Source: Tetradesmus obliquus (taxonomy: Eukaryota; Chlorophyta; Chlorophyceae; Sphaeropleales; Scenedesmaceae). Taken from it: a stretch of 64,000 nt of DNA. Under the pieces are notes generated by a model, which was given only the letters and a program-made list of their open reading frames with translations, ran no database searches and was not told where the DNA came from. Made by a program: the position numbers and the translations under genes. Shown here piece after piece: positions 1 to 12,534 of the stretch. Within the stretch, counting starts at the first letter, position 1. Every line of letters starts with the position of its first letter. Location: the NCBI GenBank assembly GCA_030272155.1, contig CP126199.1, positions 5,134,501 to 5,198,500 of the forward strand, read 5' to 3'.

Positions 1-71
1 GCCCTCATTAGATTGCCGATATAGTGAAGCAACAGTCAACGACGCTTGTTGGGTGAGCTGTACCAACCCAG

Positions 72-382
72 CGCGCAACTACTGCGTGCCAGCTTGGATC
101 AGTGCTGTTGCAAGGATCTATTGACAAAGGCACAACAACACAGGCTGCTGGTTTTCAAAAGTAAGTTACCAACTTTACTCTCAGCTGTCAACTGGGTGTG
201 CATTAACAGGTTCTGCTGCCTCCCCTGCTGCTTTCTGCAGTGTGCTGCCCGCGTTCCAGCAGCCAGCAGCTGCAGCAGCGCCAGCAGCAGCACCCACCGC
301 AGCACTTGCGGCAGGTGCCGCGGTCCCTGCAGGGCTCCAGTTAGCATCGCTGCCTTTTGATGTTGTCAAGTCTTTTGGCAGC

Positions 383-422
<40 letters not shown>

Positions 423-3400
423 CCAACTCAGCAGCAGCAGGCAGCACTAACAGTAGGCCTTACAGCAGGAGGCCCAAGCCGGTTGTGGGCTTTGTCATGA
501 AGGTATCTGAAATGCAAAAAGATCGACAGATCAGGACTAGTCCCTGCCAGTGCTTGCACATTAGCGGCTGATGTTCCTGCCTCTCAGCTGCCGCAGAGTG
601 CATGTGTTTTAGTGCGCGCCTAGCTCTGCAGCAGTGCACACTGCATGGCAAACTGTGATGTGCAAGTCTGCGCATGCTGCCGCTGGCGAGGCTGTTTTGG
701 CACCGCTGCTCAGCTATTAGATGCATGTATATGCATGTCTTGTTTCTGCGGCTGCTCTGCGCAGGTGGGAGCTGATGCTGCTGCAGAGGCCGTTGTGCAG
801 CGCATGAAGGCAGTAGACACTGTGAAGACCGTCGTGAATGACGTCTGCGTGCGATCAACGCAGGGTGAGCGACAGGGCGCTGGGTGGACGGGTGCGGACA
901 ACCTGCAGCTCAGCGCACGCAGCTGCAGCTGTGTCGCCGACTCTGCACAATGAATGGCTATACATCTCATTGCCTGGCTTGCACAGGATCATCCTGTGGC
1001 AGTAGTTCTGCGTACAACCTGAAGCAGGCGCCAGTCTTGCAGCAGCGATGCCTTGGCGCTGTGTGGCATGCTCGTGCTTGGCAGCCCTTAGGTATGTATG
1101 ATGTCCTCCAGCTGCATCCCTGGCAAATGTATGGCATTGTCAAAACAGTGTTTGATGAGTTCATCCCTTTTGCGATGTGTTTCAACACTGCTGCTATTTG
1201 CAGCTGGGTTGTCGCCTGCCAGTTTCAGCTGCATCCCCGCGCCGATGCTGTCTGGCATCACCAAGCAGCCCAGCGAGGCGGCAGCAGCAGCCTGGCGCAA
1301 CTGCAGCGGCAGCGGCACCAAGCTCGCCTGGTGGGGCGAGAAGTGCGGCAGCAGTGGCTGCCAGATCCAGTGGGCTGGCGTGTATGCATTTGATGCTGGC
1401 ACTGGAGCAGTGCTGCCAAACTGTGTGAAGACTCGGCCGCAACAAGCGGCATTGTCAAATGACACGGTGATGTGGCTTGGTGATTGCGGGGTGCAGCCGG
1501 GGGCCGTTCCAGACATGCCTACAATCACATGCACTGACGAGTTTGCAGGTGAGCTTAGCAGTGCTGTTTGATCACATAGCACGTTACACTGCCATATGTC
1601 GTGACACGACTATACAAGGCAGGTGGGAGTAGCTGGTCTGTTCACTAAGGAATGGAGACTGCAATGATCTGGGATACAATATTCATGCAGCTGCAAAATC
1701 CGTGTACTGCCGGATGCTGCTTGAAATTTTCTTTTGACCACTTGCTGTCTGTGCCTTTGCAGCTGCCATCTCCAGCCAGGAGCAAGCAGACAGCATGGTC
1801 AAGCAGGGCTGCATTGGCTTTGGGGCTGCCATCACACAAACCCTGGACGCACCACACCCAGTGCCCGGCTGCGGCCAGCCGATGCTGTCCATGGTGTACA
1901 CCGGAGAGCTCTGCAGCAGCGGCAGCAGCGCAATGGGCATCAGGTGGCTGTCAGCAGCACCAGCGCCAGGATCCACCGCAGACGCCACCAAATGCAGCAT
2001 CATACGCGTTGCAAACCCTGCAACAGCCGCAGATTTCCTGTACAACAAAGAGTGGTTTGGTGGCTGCGGCGTGCCGCCTGCGAGGGTGCAGTTCTTGGCA
2101 CGTGGGCAGTGCCCGCCGCCGCCACCGCCGCCACCACCCCCGCCCCCCTCCCCGCCGCCGCCCCCGCCGCCCCGCCAAAGGACACAGCTGCCACGTGGTA
2201 CGCTTCTGCGCTGCGTGATGTGATGACTTTTGATCGTTGTTATCACCTGCATTTGCATTCTTTACATGCAGCAGTCGCTGCAGATGTTTTCCTGTTGCAA
2301 TAGAGGCATGCCTTGGCCTGCCTGAGCAGCAGCTGCAGCTGCACGCGCTCGCAATCTTTGCATGATTCAGCTGCCAGATGCTGTTGGTCGTCCATCAGAT
2401 CCGTCCTTGATGCATCCTGCTGCTGCTGCTGCCGCAGTGCCTGTGGACACTGCGGGGTCTCAGACAGTGCCGACCGGCATGGGCCGCATCATGGTGAGGC
2501 CCGCTTAAGCACATTTGTCATTTTTTCTGTTAATAACAAAACGTTGGTAGCAATTCATCATAATGATAAACAACAGTGCCCTCTGGCATGGCCCGCATCA
2601 TGGTGAGTGGCAGCTGCCTGTGCTGCAGTGCCAGGCTGCACTTTGTGCTTCCAACCAAAATAGGCAAAGTACATCCTATAAGCACAGGCCTTGCATGGCA
2701 AAACAAGCTGTACTGCGTGCCCCATGGTATGTTACGCAGGATGCTGCGTTCCTGTGACACCTTGTGCACATGTGTGCATCGCCCTGCCGCTGCTCACCGC
2801 AGGCTGTCACCACGAACGCCGCAACCGGCCAGCTACAGACTGCTGCACCTGTGTTCCCTAGTGCAGTGGCAGTGATCGACAGCGGCGTACAGTGCAACCA
2901 CCCAGACCTGAATGTTATTTTCACCAAGCAGTTCAACGATGAGCGCAGCCCTGACCCTAACAGGGATGGCGGCTGCTATGATGGCTTGGGGCACGGCACA
3001 CATGTCTCTGGTGAGTGGTGGTGGTTACTTGTCGATATGCTGATGATTTTGCAGCAATGTTGGCTTTGCGACGTGTATGTGATGCTTTTCCAGCAAACAT
3101 GGCTGTTACGACGGCCTGGGGCACGGCACACGCGTCTCTGGTGAAAGGTGGCAGCGGATCTGAGGTTGAGGTTGAGGTTCAGGACTGTTTGCTCTGACTG
3201 CATATGCTGTGGTGCTTTTCTGCGGCTTCAAACTATTGCTCTGATGGCTTGCGATAAGCCACGTGGCCCATACTACTGCCATCCTTACTCAAGCATGTTG
3301 CTGCTGCTGCTGCTGTAGGTACAATTGGTGCCCTCAACAATGCCTATGGTGTGCTGGGCGTGCTCCCAGGTGAGCTGCCACTGTCGAGCATGCAGCAGCG

Positions 3401-4759
3401 CAGCAGAATGAAACACTGTTGGCACAGTGCAGGGCACGCTGCTGCAGCTGTTCTGCAATTGAGGGCGTGTTATGTGTGGTGGCGTGTACCATCAGCTTCC
3501 ATTTGAACAACCTGCCAGTGAAGTGCGCAAGTAACCTCCTTATCTCCAACTGTGATGTGCCACTGAGGAGCCGCCTGCAACTTACACGACACAGCTGTTG
3601 AACAAATCTCACCCTCATCACAGCGCAGTGTGTGTCAACCTGCCTCCCCAAACTCCACCGCATGCCAGCTTATACATGCAGGCGCCCATGTTGCCGGCAT
3701 AAAGGTGCTCAACGCAGCAGGCTCCGGTGAGACCTCCGGCACCCTGTTGCATCCTGTCACTCTTACTCAATACGTGTACCTGCCTGCATGCATGCAGGCA
3801 CCACTATCGTTGGCCTGAAGGTGCTCAATGCAGCAGGCTCCGGTGACGCCTCCGGCATAATCGCTGCACTCAGCATGCGTCATCCTGCCGTCATAACTCA
3901 ACCGCATGTCTGCTGATGCATGCAGGCGCCCCTAGTGTGGGTCTGAAGGTGCTCAACGCAGCAGGCTCGGGTGACGCCTCCAGCATCATCGCCGCACTCA
4001 AGTGGCGACAAAACGTCACGTTGATGTGCTCTTTGCTGCTGTGCTTCTGCGGAACCGCCTGCAACCACACATTTCCTCAACTGTGTGTCACAGCTGTTCA
4101 ACCCCGCCCCAACTTGCCTGCCTGTAGGCGCCCCGATCGTGGGCTTGAAGGTGCTGAATGCAGCAGGCTCTGGCGAAGCCTCCAGCATCATCGCTGCTCT
4201 CAGCTGGCTGCTGGAGATCAGCCTCAATGGCAGCAGCCCCAACCCCGGCGGCACCACGAATGCGCAGCAGCTGTCGGTTGGCGTGGTGAACCTGAGCCTC
4301 GCGTTTGGCGTGAGCAGCGGCAGCAGGGCGCTGGCTGATGCGGTGTGTGAGCTGCTGGGGAGGCTGGAGAATGAGGCTGGAGTGGTGTCAGTGAGCGCGG
4401 CAGGTGCGCGGCATGGATTAGTAACTTACTAAACCCTTGAAGGGTATGCGGTGCCTGGCTGGCTGGCTGGCTGGCTGGGGGGTGGTGTCAGTGCGGCAGG
4501 TGAGCGAATTAGCCATGAATGCGCAGCAGCTGTCGGTTGGCGTGGTGAACCTGAGCCTCGCGTTTGGCGTGAGCAGCGGCAGCAGGGCGCTGGCGCATGC
4601 CGTGTGTGAGCTGCTGGGGCGGCTGGAAAGTGAGGCCGGAGTGGTGTCAATGAGTGCGGCAGGTGAGGGGGCACCGCTGTTGGATAGATGTGTGAAGTGT
4701 GTGAGGCGCTGTCTGTCTGTCTGTCTGTCTTTCTGTATGTCTGTCTGTCTGTCTGTCTT

Positions 4760-4822
<63 letters not shown>

Positions 4823-5252
4823 GGCTGGCTGGCTGGCTGGCTGGCTAGATGGATGAATGTCTGGATGGATGTCTGGATGGATGTCTGGATGGATGGATGG
4901 ATGGATGGATGGATGGATGGATGGATGTCTGGATGGATGGATGGATGGATGTCTGGATGGATGTCTGGATGGATGTCTGGATGGATGTCTGGATGGATGG
5001 ATGGATGGATGGATGGATGGATGGATGGATGGATGGATGGATGGATGGATGGATGGATGGATGGATGGATGGATGGATGGATGGATGGATGGATGGATGG
5101 ATGGATGGATGGATGGATGGATGGATGGATGGTTGGACGGGAGTAGCACTGCTGCCGCACCCTGCGTGTCAAGATCTCCACACCCTCCTCGCCGGCCAAG
5201 ATCAAAGCGAAAACAAGAAATGCCCGGTCGGCTGTTTATGTGCACGTCTCAA

Positions 5253-5285
<33 letters not shown>

Positions 5286-6321
5286 GCCGCCACCACCACA
5301 CACCATGCTAAACAGGCAATGAGGGCCAACCCCTGAACAACAGATGCCCGGCAGGCTGCCCCTCGACTGTCACTGTCACAGCGCTCGACCAGCAGCAGGG
5401 ACAAATAGATCCCAGCCAGGCCCCTGCCAGCTTCAGCAACTACCTGTGGCTGGCGCAGGATGCTGCTGATGCAATCTGGCCGCTGACAGCCGACAAAATC
5501 AACCACACTGTGGCGGCTCCAGGTGGGAGCCGTGTGGATTCATGCCGAGTGTCGTTGTGATGATGGTAGTTGGGTATGCTGGCACTAGGAAGTGTGTTCA
5601 TACTGCTGCAGTGCTGGCTGAGGTTGGCATGTGCCAGGCACCTGCCAGCTTCAGCAACTACCTGTGGCTGGCGCAGAACCCTGCTGATGCAATGTGGCCG
5701 CTGACAGCCGACAAGATCAACCGCACTGTGGCAGCACCAGGTGTGATGTGCGAGGGGGCCTGGTTTTGATTGCATGTGGCACCAAGTGCCTGGCGTTTGC
5801 AGCGACAAGTTTCTTGCGCAGAGTTGCACCGCCAGCGGCAAGGCTGGCATATATTGCAGCTGACTCTGCTGGCAGCACACCCCCAGTGCCAGGAGCAGGA
5901 TGATCAAGCAATATGCAACAGGATATTGTCACACAGCAGCAGCAACAGCCTACAGCCATGCTTGGACCGCTTCTCACAGAAACCAACACAATATGAATGC
6001 TGGCTTGGCGCTTCTTCGTCTGCTGCTGCAGGCATCGCCGTGAACAGCAGCTGCCCCGTCACCCTGTACAACCCGAGCGGCTACTGCAGCGAATCTGGCA
6101 CATCTCAGGCCACACCCCACATTGCAGGCATCTTTGCGCGCTGCTATGCAAGCGGGGCTTGCCGGGAGTCTCTCGGGTCGCAAAATGCGGCGCAGGCTCT
6201 GCAGGAGTTTGCGGTTTATAACGCTGAAAACCCTGGGTATGGGTTTAGCGCGGATCCTGCGCATGCGGCTGCGGGGTCGGTGTATCAATATGGCTGGCTG
6301 GGCTGGGCTGATGCATACTGA
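72..6321 (+). CDS. Subtilisin-like serine protease A (S8 family), 5' end unresolved
   Basis: Predicted secreted peptidase S8. Exons: 241-502, 765-864, 1204-1548, 1763-2197, 2438-2493, 2803-3010, 3319-3369, 4128-4403, 5316-5522, 6032-6321; phases agree throughout and give about 743 codons. A further upstream exon near 72-160 (donor GTAAGT) is only a candidate; the signal peptide was not found and is probably off the window. Order of domains: end of an I9-like propeptide with a poly-Ser run, two Cys-rich exons of unknown fold, a proline-rich stalk near 2110-2170, then the catalytic domain. Catalytic Asp is in AVAVIDSGV (about 2869), His in GHGTHVSG (about 2998), oxyanion Asn in AAGNEGQ, and Ser in [12 protein letters not shown] (about 6100). 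Protein B next door is a paralogue. A role in wall lysis, like Chlamydomonas sporangin, is inferred from family and stalk only. Confidence 0.85.
2583..2606 (+). repeat. Exon echo: end of subtilase A exon 2438-2493
   Basis: Short second copy of the end of the upstream exon and its GTGAG donor (GGCATGG-CCGCATCATGGTGAG type), about 100 bases downstream. Confidence 0.6.
3101..3146 (+). repeat. Exon echo: catalytic-His exon end, subtilase A
   Basis: Second copy of the end of exon 2803-3010, still reading [10 protein letters not shown] with one His codon changed and the donor altered to GTGAAA. It lies 132 bases downstream of the original, in the intron. Confidence 0.75.
3682..4000 (+). repeat. 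Exon echo array: three copies of the head of subtilase A exon 4128-4403
   Basis: Copies start at 3682, 3798 and 3926, each after a TGCAG acceptor. All read a variant of [11 protein letters not shown], as the real exon does at 4128. Spacing is 116, 128 and 202 bases. Later copies are longer and closer to the real exon. Confidence 0.85.
4515..4668 (+). repeat. Exon echo: 150-bp tail of subtilase A exon 4128-4403
   Basis: About 150 bases matching 4256-4408 closely ([17 protein letters not shown] onward), including the donor. This is the longest and best-preserved echo in the window. It still reads open to the copied splice site. Confidence 0.85.
4712..5132 (+). repeat. Compound tetranucleotide microsatellite in a subtilase A intron
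   Basis: About 420 bases: a TGTC tract (about 4712-4822), a short TGGC tract (about 4822-4846), then a TGGA tract to 5132 interrupted by evenly placed TGTC units. All units share the frame TGNC/TGGA, so the block looks like one tract that changed by point mutation and re-expanded. It gives long false open frames on both strands. Confidence 0.95.
5641..5742 (+). repeat. Exon echo: tail of subtilase A exon 5316-5522
   Basis: Near-copy of 5422-5522 ([10 protein letters not shown] through TADKIN and the following donor), 219 bases downstream. Only a few differences, and the frame is intact. Confidence 0.85.
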
Positions 6322-6355
6322 GCGGTTGCGATTGGCGATTCTGTTGGGTTGCACA

Positions 6356-6360
6356 TGTAA
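6356..6360 (+). terminator. TGTAA poly(A) signal of subtilase A
   Basis: TGTAA lies 35 bases after the TGA of subtilase A. TGTAA is the usual chlorophyte polyadenylation signal. Position fits, but a pentamer alone is weak evidence. Confidence 0.4.
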
Positions 6361-6976
6361 CAGAACTGATCCGAGTGCACCTTGCCCTGAGCGCTAGTTT
6401 GCAGCACACTCAAAGTTGAAGTTCAAAGCTGGGAGTGTACAGGGATGGCAATCAGATGGAGAGATTCCGTTTCTAAAATGCCCTGCGTGCTACGTTGGAG
6501 ACAGCAGTTAAACGTGGGTCCTGGCACCTTCTGAGATGGTATGGCCATGAGCCACAGGAGGGTCAGCGCACAGGTGCAGACAACTGAGTGAGAGAGTGAA
6601 CACCACAGAACATAATGCACACTCTTGCACGCCAAAATGTCACATTGATATCCAGCAACATTTCAATGCGGTGCTCAATTTTGCGCCAAGCTTTCGCCCT
6701 GAAGCTTGCCAGGAGGTTCAGCTGTCACCGGCAGCAGGTGACAAATCACCGAATACGGACCAAGTAAAGGCAGAGGCGACCGTTGGTTCTTCGACCCGTG
6801 TTTTTGCTGACCAAGTTAATCTAAACCGTGTTCAATCGAAGTACTCAAGTGGCACAATAGTGGCACGTCCGTGTGAGTTCGCCACTTCCCAGCTGTTCCG
6901 CTGCCCCCAACCCGCTCAGAAGTATCGCTAGCATGCCGCTTCCAAAGCAATATAGTATAAAGGTTCGGTAACTGCT
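6361..6976. other. Spacer between the two subtilase genes
   Basis: About 600 bases with no supported coding exon and fewer CAG runs than the genes on either side. It should hold the 3' end of subtilase A and the promoter of subtilase B. A TATAAAG string at 6956-6962 lies only 14 bases before the first ATG of gene B, unusually close for a TATA box. If it is one, translation could begin at the second in-frame ATG (6995), which keeps the hydrophobic signal segment. Confidence 0.4.
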
Positions 6977-7178
6977 ATGAAGTTGCGGAGTCGCATGCCT
7001 GGACAACGCTGCTTGGGGCCCGGGCTGTGCGTATGCTTGCTATTGCTGTCGTTGCTGATAGGCCATGCGTCAGCAGCCATCGCAGGGAGTGCTGAAGGTA
7101 GCAGTGTATCATCTAGAGCAGCTGCAGCAGGAGCAGCAGCAGGTGGCAAGTGCACAGGTGGGCCTGGCAGCAGCAGTG

Positions 7179-7213
<35 letters not shown>

Positions 7214-7702
7214 GACACCACATGCAGCAGCAGCAACAGTAGCAGCGCCAGCGGCAGCAATGGTGGCATCAGAAGCTCATTGTTAGATTGTAGTTGCAGT
7301 CAGCAACAGCAAGAAACGATATGCCAGCCATATGACGGTTGTCACCCGACAGTGCACAGCAGGCAGACATCTTGCAGCAGTAGCCCAGAAAGGAGCAGCG
7401 GGTGCAGCTACCAACTAGCTGCTGTACTGCTGTTATAAGATTTTGATGTAATATGAGAACTTGGTTAGATGAGTGTGCTGTTGCCTTTGTGCAGGGAGAG
7501 CGTCAGGGGAGGCGATTCCAGGGCAGTATGTGGTCATGTTTGAGCAGCAAAAGGTTGACAGTGTGGAGCAAGGCCTGCAAAGGTGACACTGCACCACGTC
7601 ATTGCATCCGCAGCATTGCATCATCCCAGATGATTGGTTAGCAGTGTGTCACATCAACCACTCCCCTCACCAGCTTGGTGACTGCACATGTCATAGCTCA
7701 CT

Positions 7703-7749
<47 letters not shown>

Positions 7750-8160
7750 CGCTAGCAGTGACGCCTGTGTTGGCTGCATTGCCGCAGCACTGCTAGCTCT
7801 TGGTTGACTGCTAGCGGATGGCAACAGCAAAACTGCTTTATATGGAAAGTTATATGGTTGCAGGTGGTCCACAGTAGCAGCAGCAGCGGCAGTGGCAGCA
7901 AATGCAGCTAACGTCATCGCGCGCCACTGCTGAGTGTGCTTCGGCGCTCCTACGCATGGCTACTGCTCACACTTACACAGCTGCCTGTTCCCCTCTCTCT
8001 TTGAGCAGCCTGAAGGTGGCATTCCAGCCCCCAGCCAAGGCAGCAGCAGCAGCATCTGCCAAGCCAGCAGCAGCAGCAGAGGACGTGCAGCTGCCCTTCG
8101 ACATACTGAAGCAGTACGGCAGCGAGCCGGCAGCAGCAGCAGGCGCACGGCGGCGGCTGC

Positions 8161-8205
<45 letters not shown>

Positions 8206-11200
8206 GCACAGAGGATCTGCCTGTGGTGGGCTTTGTGATGTCAGTGGCTGCAGGTGCAGCTGGCGAGGCAGTGGCGCAGCGGCTGCAGGCGGTAGACACC
8301 GTCAAGTATGTGGAGGCTGACGTGTGCATTCGCGTGGCACAAGGTGAGGGTGTTTGTGTTATGTTGTTACTTTACTTTGTTACTTTGTTACGCTGTAGAG
8401 GCTGGGCTGCAGGCGGTGGACACTGTCAAGTATGTGGAGGCTGACGTGTGCATTCGCGTGGCGCAAGGTGAGGGCGGCTGTGTTACTTTGTTACTTTGTT
8501 ACGCTGTAGAGGCCGGGGGCTGCAGGCGGTGGACACTGTCAGGTATGTGGAGGCTGACGTGTGCATACGTGTGGCGCAAGGTGAGGGCGGCTGTGTTACT
8601 TTGTTACTTTGTTACGCTGTAGAGGCCGGGGGCTGCAGGCGGTGGACACTGTCAAGTATGTGGAGGCTGACGTGTGCATACGTGTGGCGCAAGGTGAGGG
8701 CGGACTTGGTGATTTGCGGAGGCTGGGGGGCTGCAGGACAAATGCAGATGAGCAGGTTTCACACAGCTAGCAGGGCTACAGTCATGTGTGCATCGGCGTG
8801 GGACAAGGTGGGGCCGGCTGTGTTGCTTGCAGGAACGTGCATGGTCAGTTGTTGGTGAGGTGAATGCTGCCGCACCGCCCTTTGTTCAGGTTTTTGCATG
8901 AACAGATCCAGCCGGCAGATATGCTGGCAGCCGTTATATCAGCCTAATATGCTTCAGTTACATCTCAACCTGCTTTACGTTGAACCACCGTCTGCGTGTG
9001 TGCAATGCAGCTGGCTCGCCGCCGCCGCCTGCAACCTTCAGCTGCATCCCCTCGCCGATGCTGTCTGGCATCACCAAGCAGCCCAGCGAGGTGGCAGCAG
9101 CAGCCTGGCGCAACTGCAGCGGCAGCGGCACCAAGCTCGCCTGGTGGGGCGAGAAGTGCGGCAGCAGCGGCTACCAGATCCAGTGGGCTGGCGTGTATGC
9201 ATTTGATGCCACCACTGGAGCTGTGCTTCCAAACTGTGTGAAAACACGGCCAAACCAAGCCACGTTGTCAAATGACACGTTACTTTGGCTTGGGGAGTGT
9301 GGGGTTAGCCCAGAGGCGGTTCCAGGCATGCCGGTGCTTGCTTGCACAGACCCTTTCATGCGTGAGTACCCTGGTTTCAGTGTGGCGACTTTGGGTTCTG
9401 TGCTCTGTCTTCCTTTGCCATGAGTGCACGGTTAACTCCATGCACTGCATTTTGTGTTCTATATTGTGTTGGGGACGAGCATTGACCATAGGCGCAGCCA
9501 CTGGCAGCCAGCTAACCAAACAGAGGAGCACAGCGCAGCCCCGCAATTGACCTACTGCTGCATTGTAATGTGTCTTTGCAGCTGCCATCTCCAGCCAGGA
9601 GCAAGCAGACAGCATGGTCAAGCAGGGCTGCATTGGCTTTGGAGCTGCCATCACACAAACCTTGGACGCTCCACACCCAGTACCCGGCTGCGGCCAGCCG
9701 ATGCTGTCCATGGTGTACACTGGAGAGCTCTGCAGCAGCGGCAGCAGCGCAATGGGCATCAGGTGGCTGTCAGCAACACCAGCAGCAGGATCCACCGCAG
9801 ACGCCACCAAATGCAGCATCAAACGCATTACAAACCCTGCAACAGCTAGCGATTTCCTGTACAACAAGGACTGGTTTGGCGGCTGCGGCGTGCCGCCTGC
9901 AAGGGTGCAGTTCCTGGCACGTGGGCAGTGCCCGCCGCCGCCACCGCCGCCACCACCCCCGCCCCCCTCCCCGCCGCCGCCACCGCCTCCACGAATGCGC
10001 AAGCAGTTGCCTAGGGGTAAGCTGACACGAGTTCAGCACAGGCGCAACCTTGTGGCGCATGCTTGGTGGCGCTGGGTGCTTAAAACAACAAGTTGTGATT
10101 GCATGGCACAAGCGATTGTATAACAAGAGATAAGCCACTTGCAAGTTACAGGCTGGAATCAATGCGATGAGCAGCATTGCAGCTCTGGTTTCTCTCAAGG
10201 CCGCGCTGCAAATGCTGCTCCTCGTGGAGCTGTGCTGATGCTGTTGGTGTTGCTGGTGTATTGCCCCGTTACCCTGCCTCACCGTCTACGTGCTGCTGCT
10301 GCTGCTGCTGCTGCCGCTGCTGCTTTGCAGTGCCTGTCAATGTTGCAGGCTGGCAGCAGGTCGGTGCCGGGCAGAAGCGCATCATGGTGAGAGTGACCGC
10401 GTTGAGTGTCTTTGATGAAGAGGCTGTTGCTGCATGTTGCATACTGCACACAAGATCTCCACAGGGCTGCTGCATGGGTTCTGCATCTGGTAACGTGCAA
10501 TCATACCAAGCATTTGCGCGGCCGAGGTTCGATGCAGGCAGTGCGGACAGCACTGCACTGCGCAATGTCTTCAACTGCCTGTGGCTGCCCTGCTGCTGCT
10601 GCTGCTGCGCTTGCAGTCTGTAACAACAGACAAGTTCAGCAACGCACTGATGTCGGTGTCCCCGGTGTACACGGCAGCAGTGGCTGTGCTAGACACCGGT
10701 GTGCAGTGCAACCACCCGGACCTGAATGTGATCTACTCCAAGCAGTTTAACATCGAGCGCAGCCCTGATCCCAGCTTACCTGGAGCCTGTTATGATGGCA
10801 TGGGCCACGGCACGCACGTGTCTGGTGCGTGGCAGCAGCCGATGTGTGTTTGCATGTTGGTCCTTTATTGATATCTCAACTGCATGTGATGTGATGAACT
10901 CCGGAATTAGTGCTTGCTGTAAGGGTTTGGCCCACAGTACAGTCAAAGTGAGCTTGCCTGGGGCCTGTTATGATGGCATGGGCCACGGGACACACGTGTT
11001 TGGTGCGTGTGTAATCGATGTTTCGGATCATGCTGATCTGTTTGAGTGCGGTGTGTGTGCACATTGAGATTGCTGACTCAAGTGAACATGTGAGAGAGTT
11101 CAGCTCTGGTAGATGTATGCACAGGTAAGGCTTTGAGCCAGGTAACTTCCTGCCCTCTGCGGCTTGTAACGTGTTACATACGTGTGGCCGCTCACCCAGG

Positions 11201-12501
11201 CACTTCTGTTGCTGCTGTCCTGCTGCTCAGGTATCATTGGTGCGCTGAACAACGACATCGGAGTGATTGGCGTGATGCCAGGTGAGCTGCTGCTGCTGCT
11301 GGTGCCTCTCACAATCACGAGCAGGAGCTAAACTTAGCTTTAAAGCTGTATGCATGTCTGTACGTAATGAATGGCACAGCACTTGCAATACGTCCAGGGA
11401 TGTGGTTACGCCACCGCCGCTGTCGCCTGTGCCAGCAACAGCCACCAACCTGCTGCCTTATTAAAACTGCAATCACAGCCACTCTGTCACCACACTTGGC
11501 ACCCTGCCTGTCCATGCATGCGCTGCACTGCACAGGCAAGCACATTTGGGGTCCTCAGCTCCTGCGCTACAGCCTCACACGAGACACTGGCAGACCTTAT
11601 AACAGTGTGGTCCTCGTGGTCCATATATAGCATGTATAACAGTGTGGTCCTTGTGCTGACCCATGCAGGCAGGCCCATTGTGGGCCTGAAGATCCTCAGC
11701 TCCTCCTGTACAACCTCACACATTCTTCAAGTGCAATATTGTAACATCCTCTCCCTCAATCTTGTTATTCTCATGCTGACCCATGCAGGCACGCCCATCG
11801 TTGGGCTGAAGATCCTCAACTGCTGCTGTACAGCCTCAGACTTTCTTCATAATTACTTGCGTAACTCATCTCCCTCAATATTTCCATTCTCATGCTCACC
11901 CATGCAGGCACGCCCATTGTGGGCCTTAAGATCCTCAACTCAAATGGTGATGGCGAGTTGAGTGATGTGATTGAGGCCATGGCCTGGCTGCTGGAGACGC
12001 GGCCAAACGGCACTGCCAGCGACCCCAACCCTGGTGGAAAGACCAATGCACAGGTGCGGCAAGGTAGCCTGGTGTTGGTGTTGAACTAAGAGTTGAGTTT
12101 GATACGGCTGTGGGGTCGCGGCACCAGCGTCAACCCCAATCTGGACAGCAAGACAACAACACAGGCGCGCCACGTCTGCTACTTGATTTGCTGCTTGGGT
12201 TAGGGGCTTACGGTCAAGGAGAGTGTCGTCAACCTTAGCCCACCAGCGACAGCATTGCTTGCTCGCTGCTGCTGCTGCTGCTGCAGTTGCATCAGATCAG
12301 CGTCATCAACAAGAGCTGGGCATCTGCCACTCCAGCCTGACCGCTGCTGCTGCTGCTGCTGCCGCCACTGCTGCCACTGCTGCTGCTGCTGCTGCTGCTG
12401 CACTACCCACAGGTGCACCAGATCAGCGTCATCAACATGAGACTGGGCATCTACCGCTCCAGCCTTACCGCTGCTGCTGCTGCCGCCGCCACTGCTGCTG
12501 C

Positions 12502-12534
<33 letters not shown>

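Noticed and set aside
1204-2197. Pherophorin domain in subtilase A
   Set aside because: Cys-rich sequence next to a proline stalk recalls pherophorins, but I see none of the family's characteristic motif order.
3682-3998. Echo copies as mutually exclusive alternative exons
   Set aside because: Most copies lack the rest of the exon, have no donor at their far end, or contain stops or frameshifts. A few open cases are kept as findings.
4418-5336. Long open frames on both strands reading repeated WMDG or SIHP
   Set aside because: Produced by the TGTC/TGGA microsatellite in an intron. All frames are open because the unit contains no stop.
6956-6962. TATAAAG as a firm TATA box for subtilase B
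   Set aside because: Too close to the first ATG unless translation starts at 6995. Kept only as a remark on the spacer.
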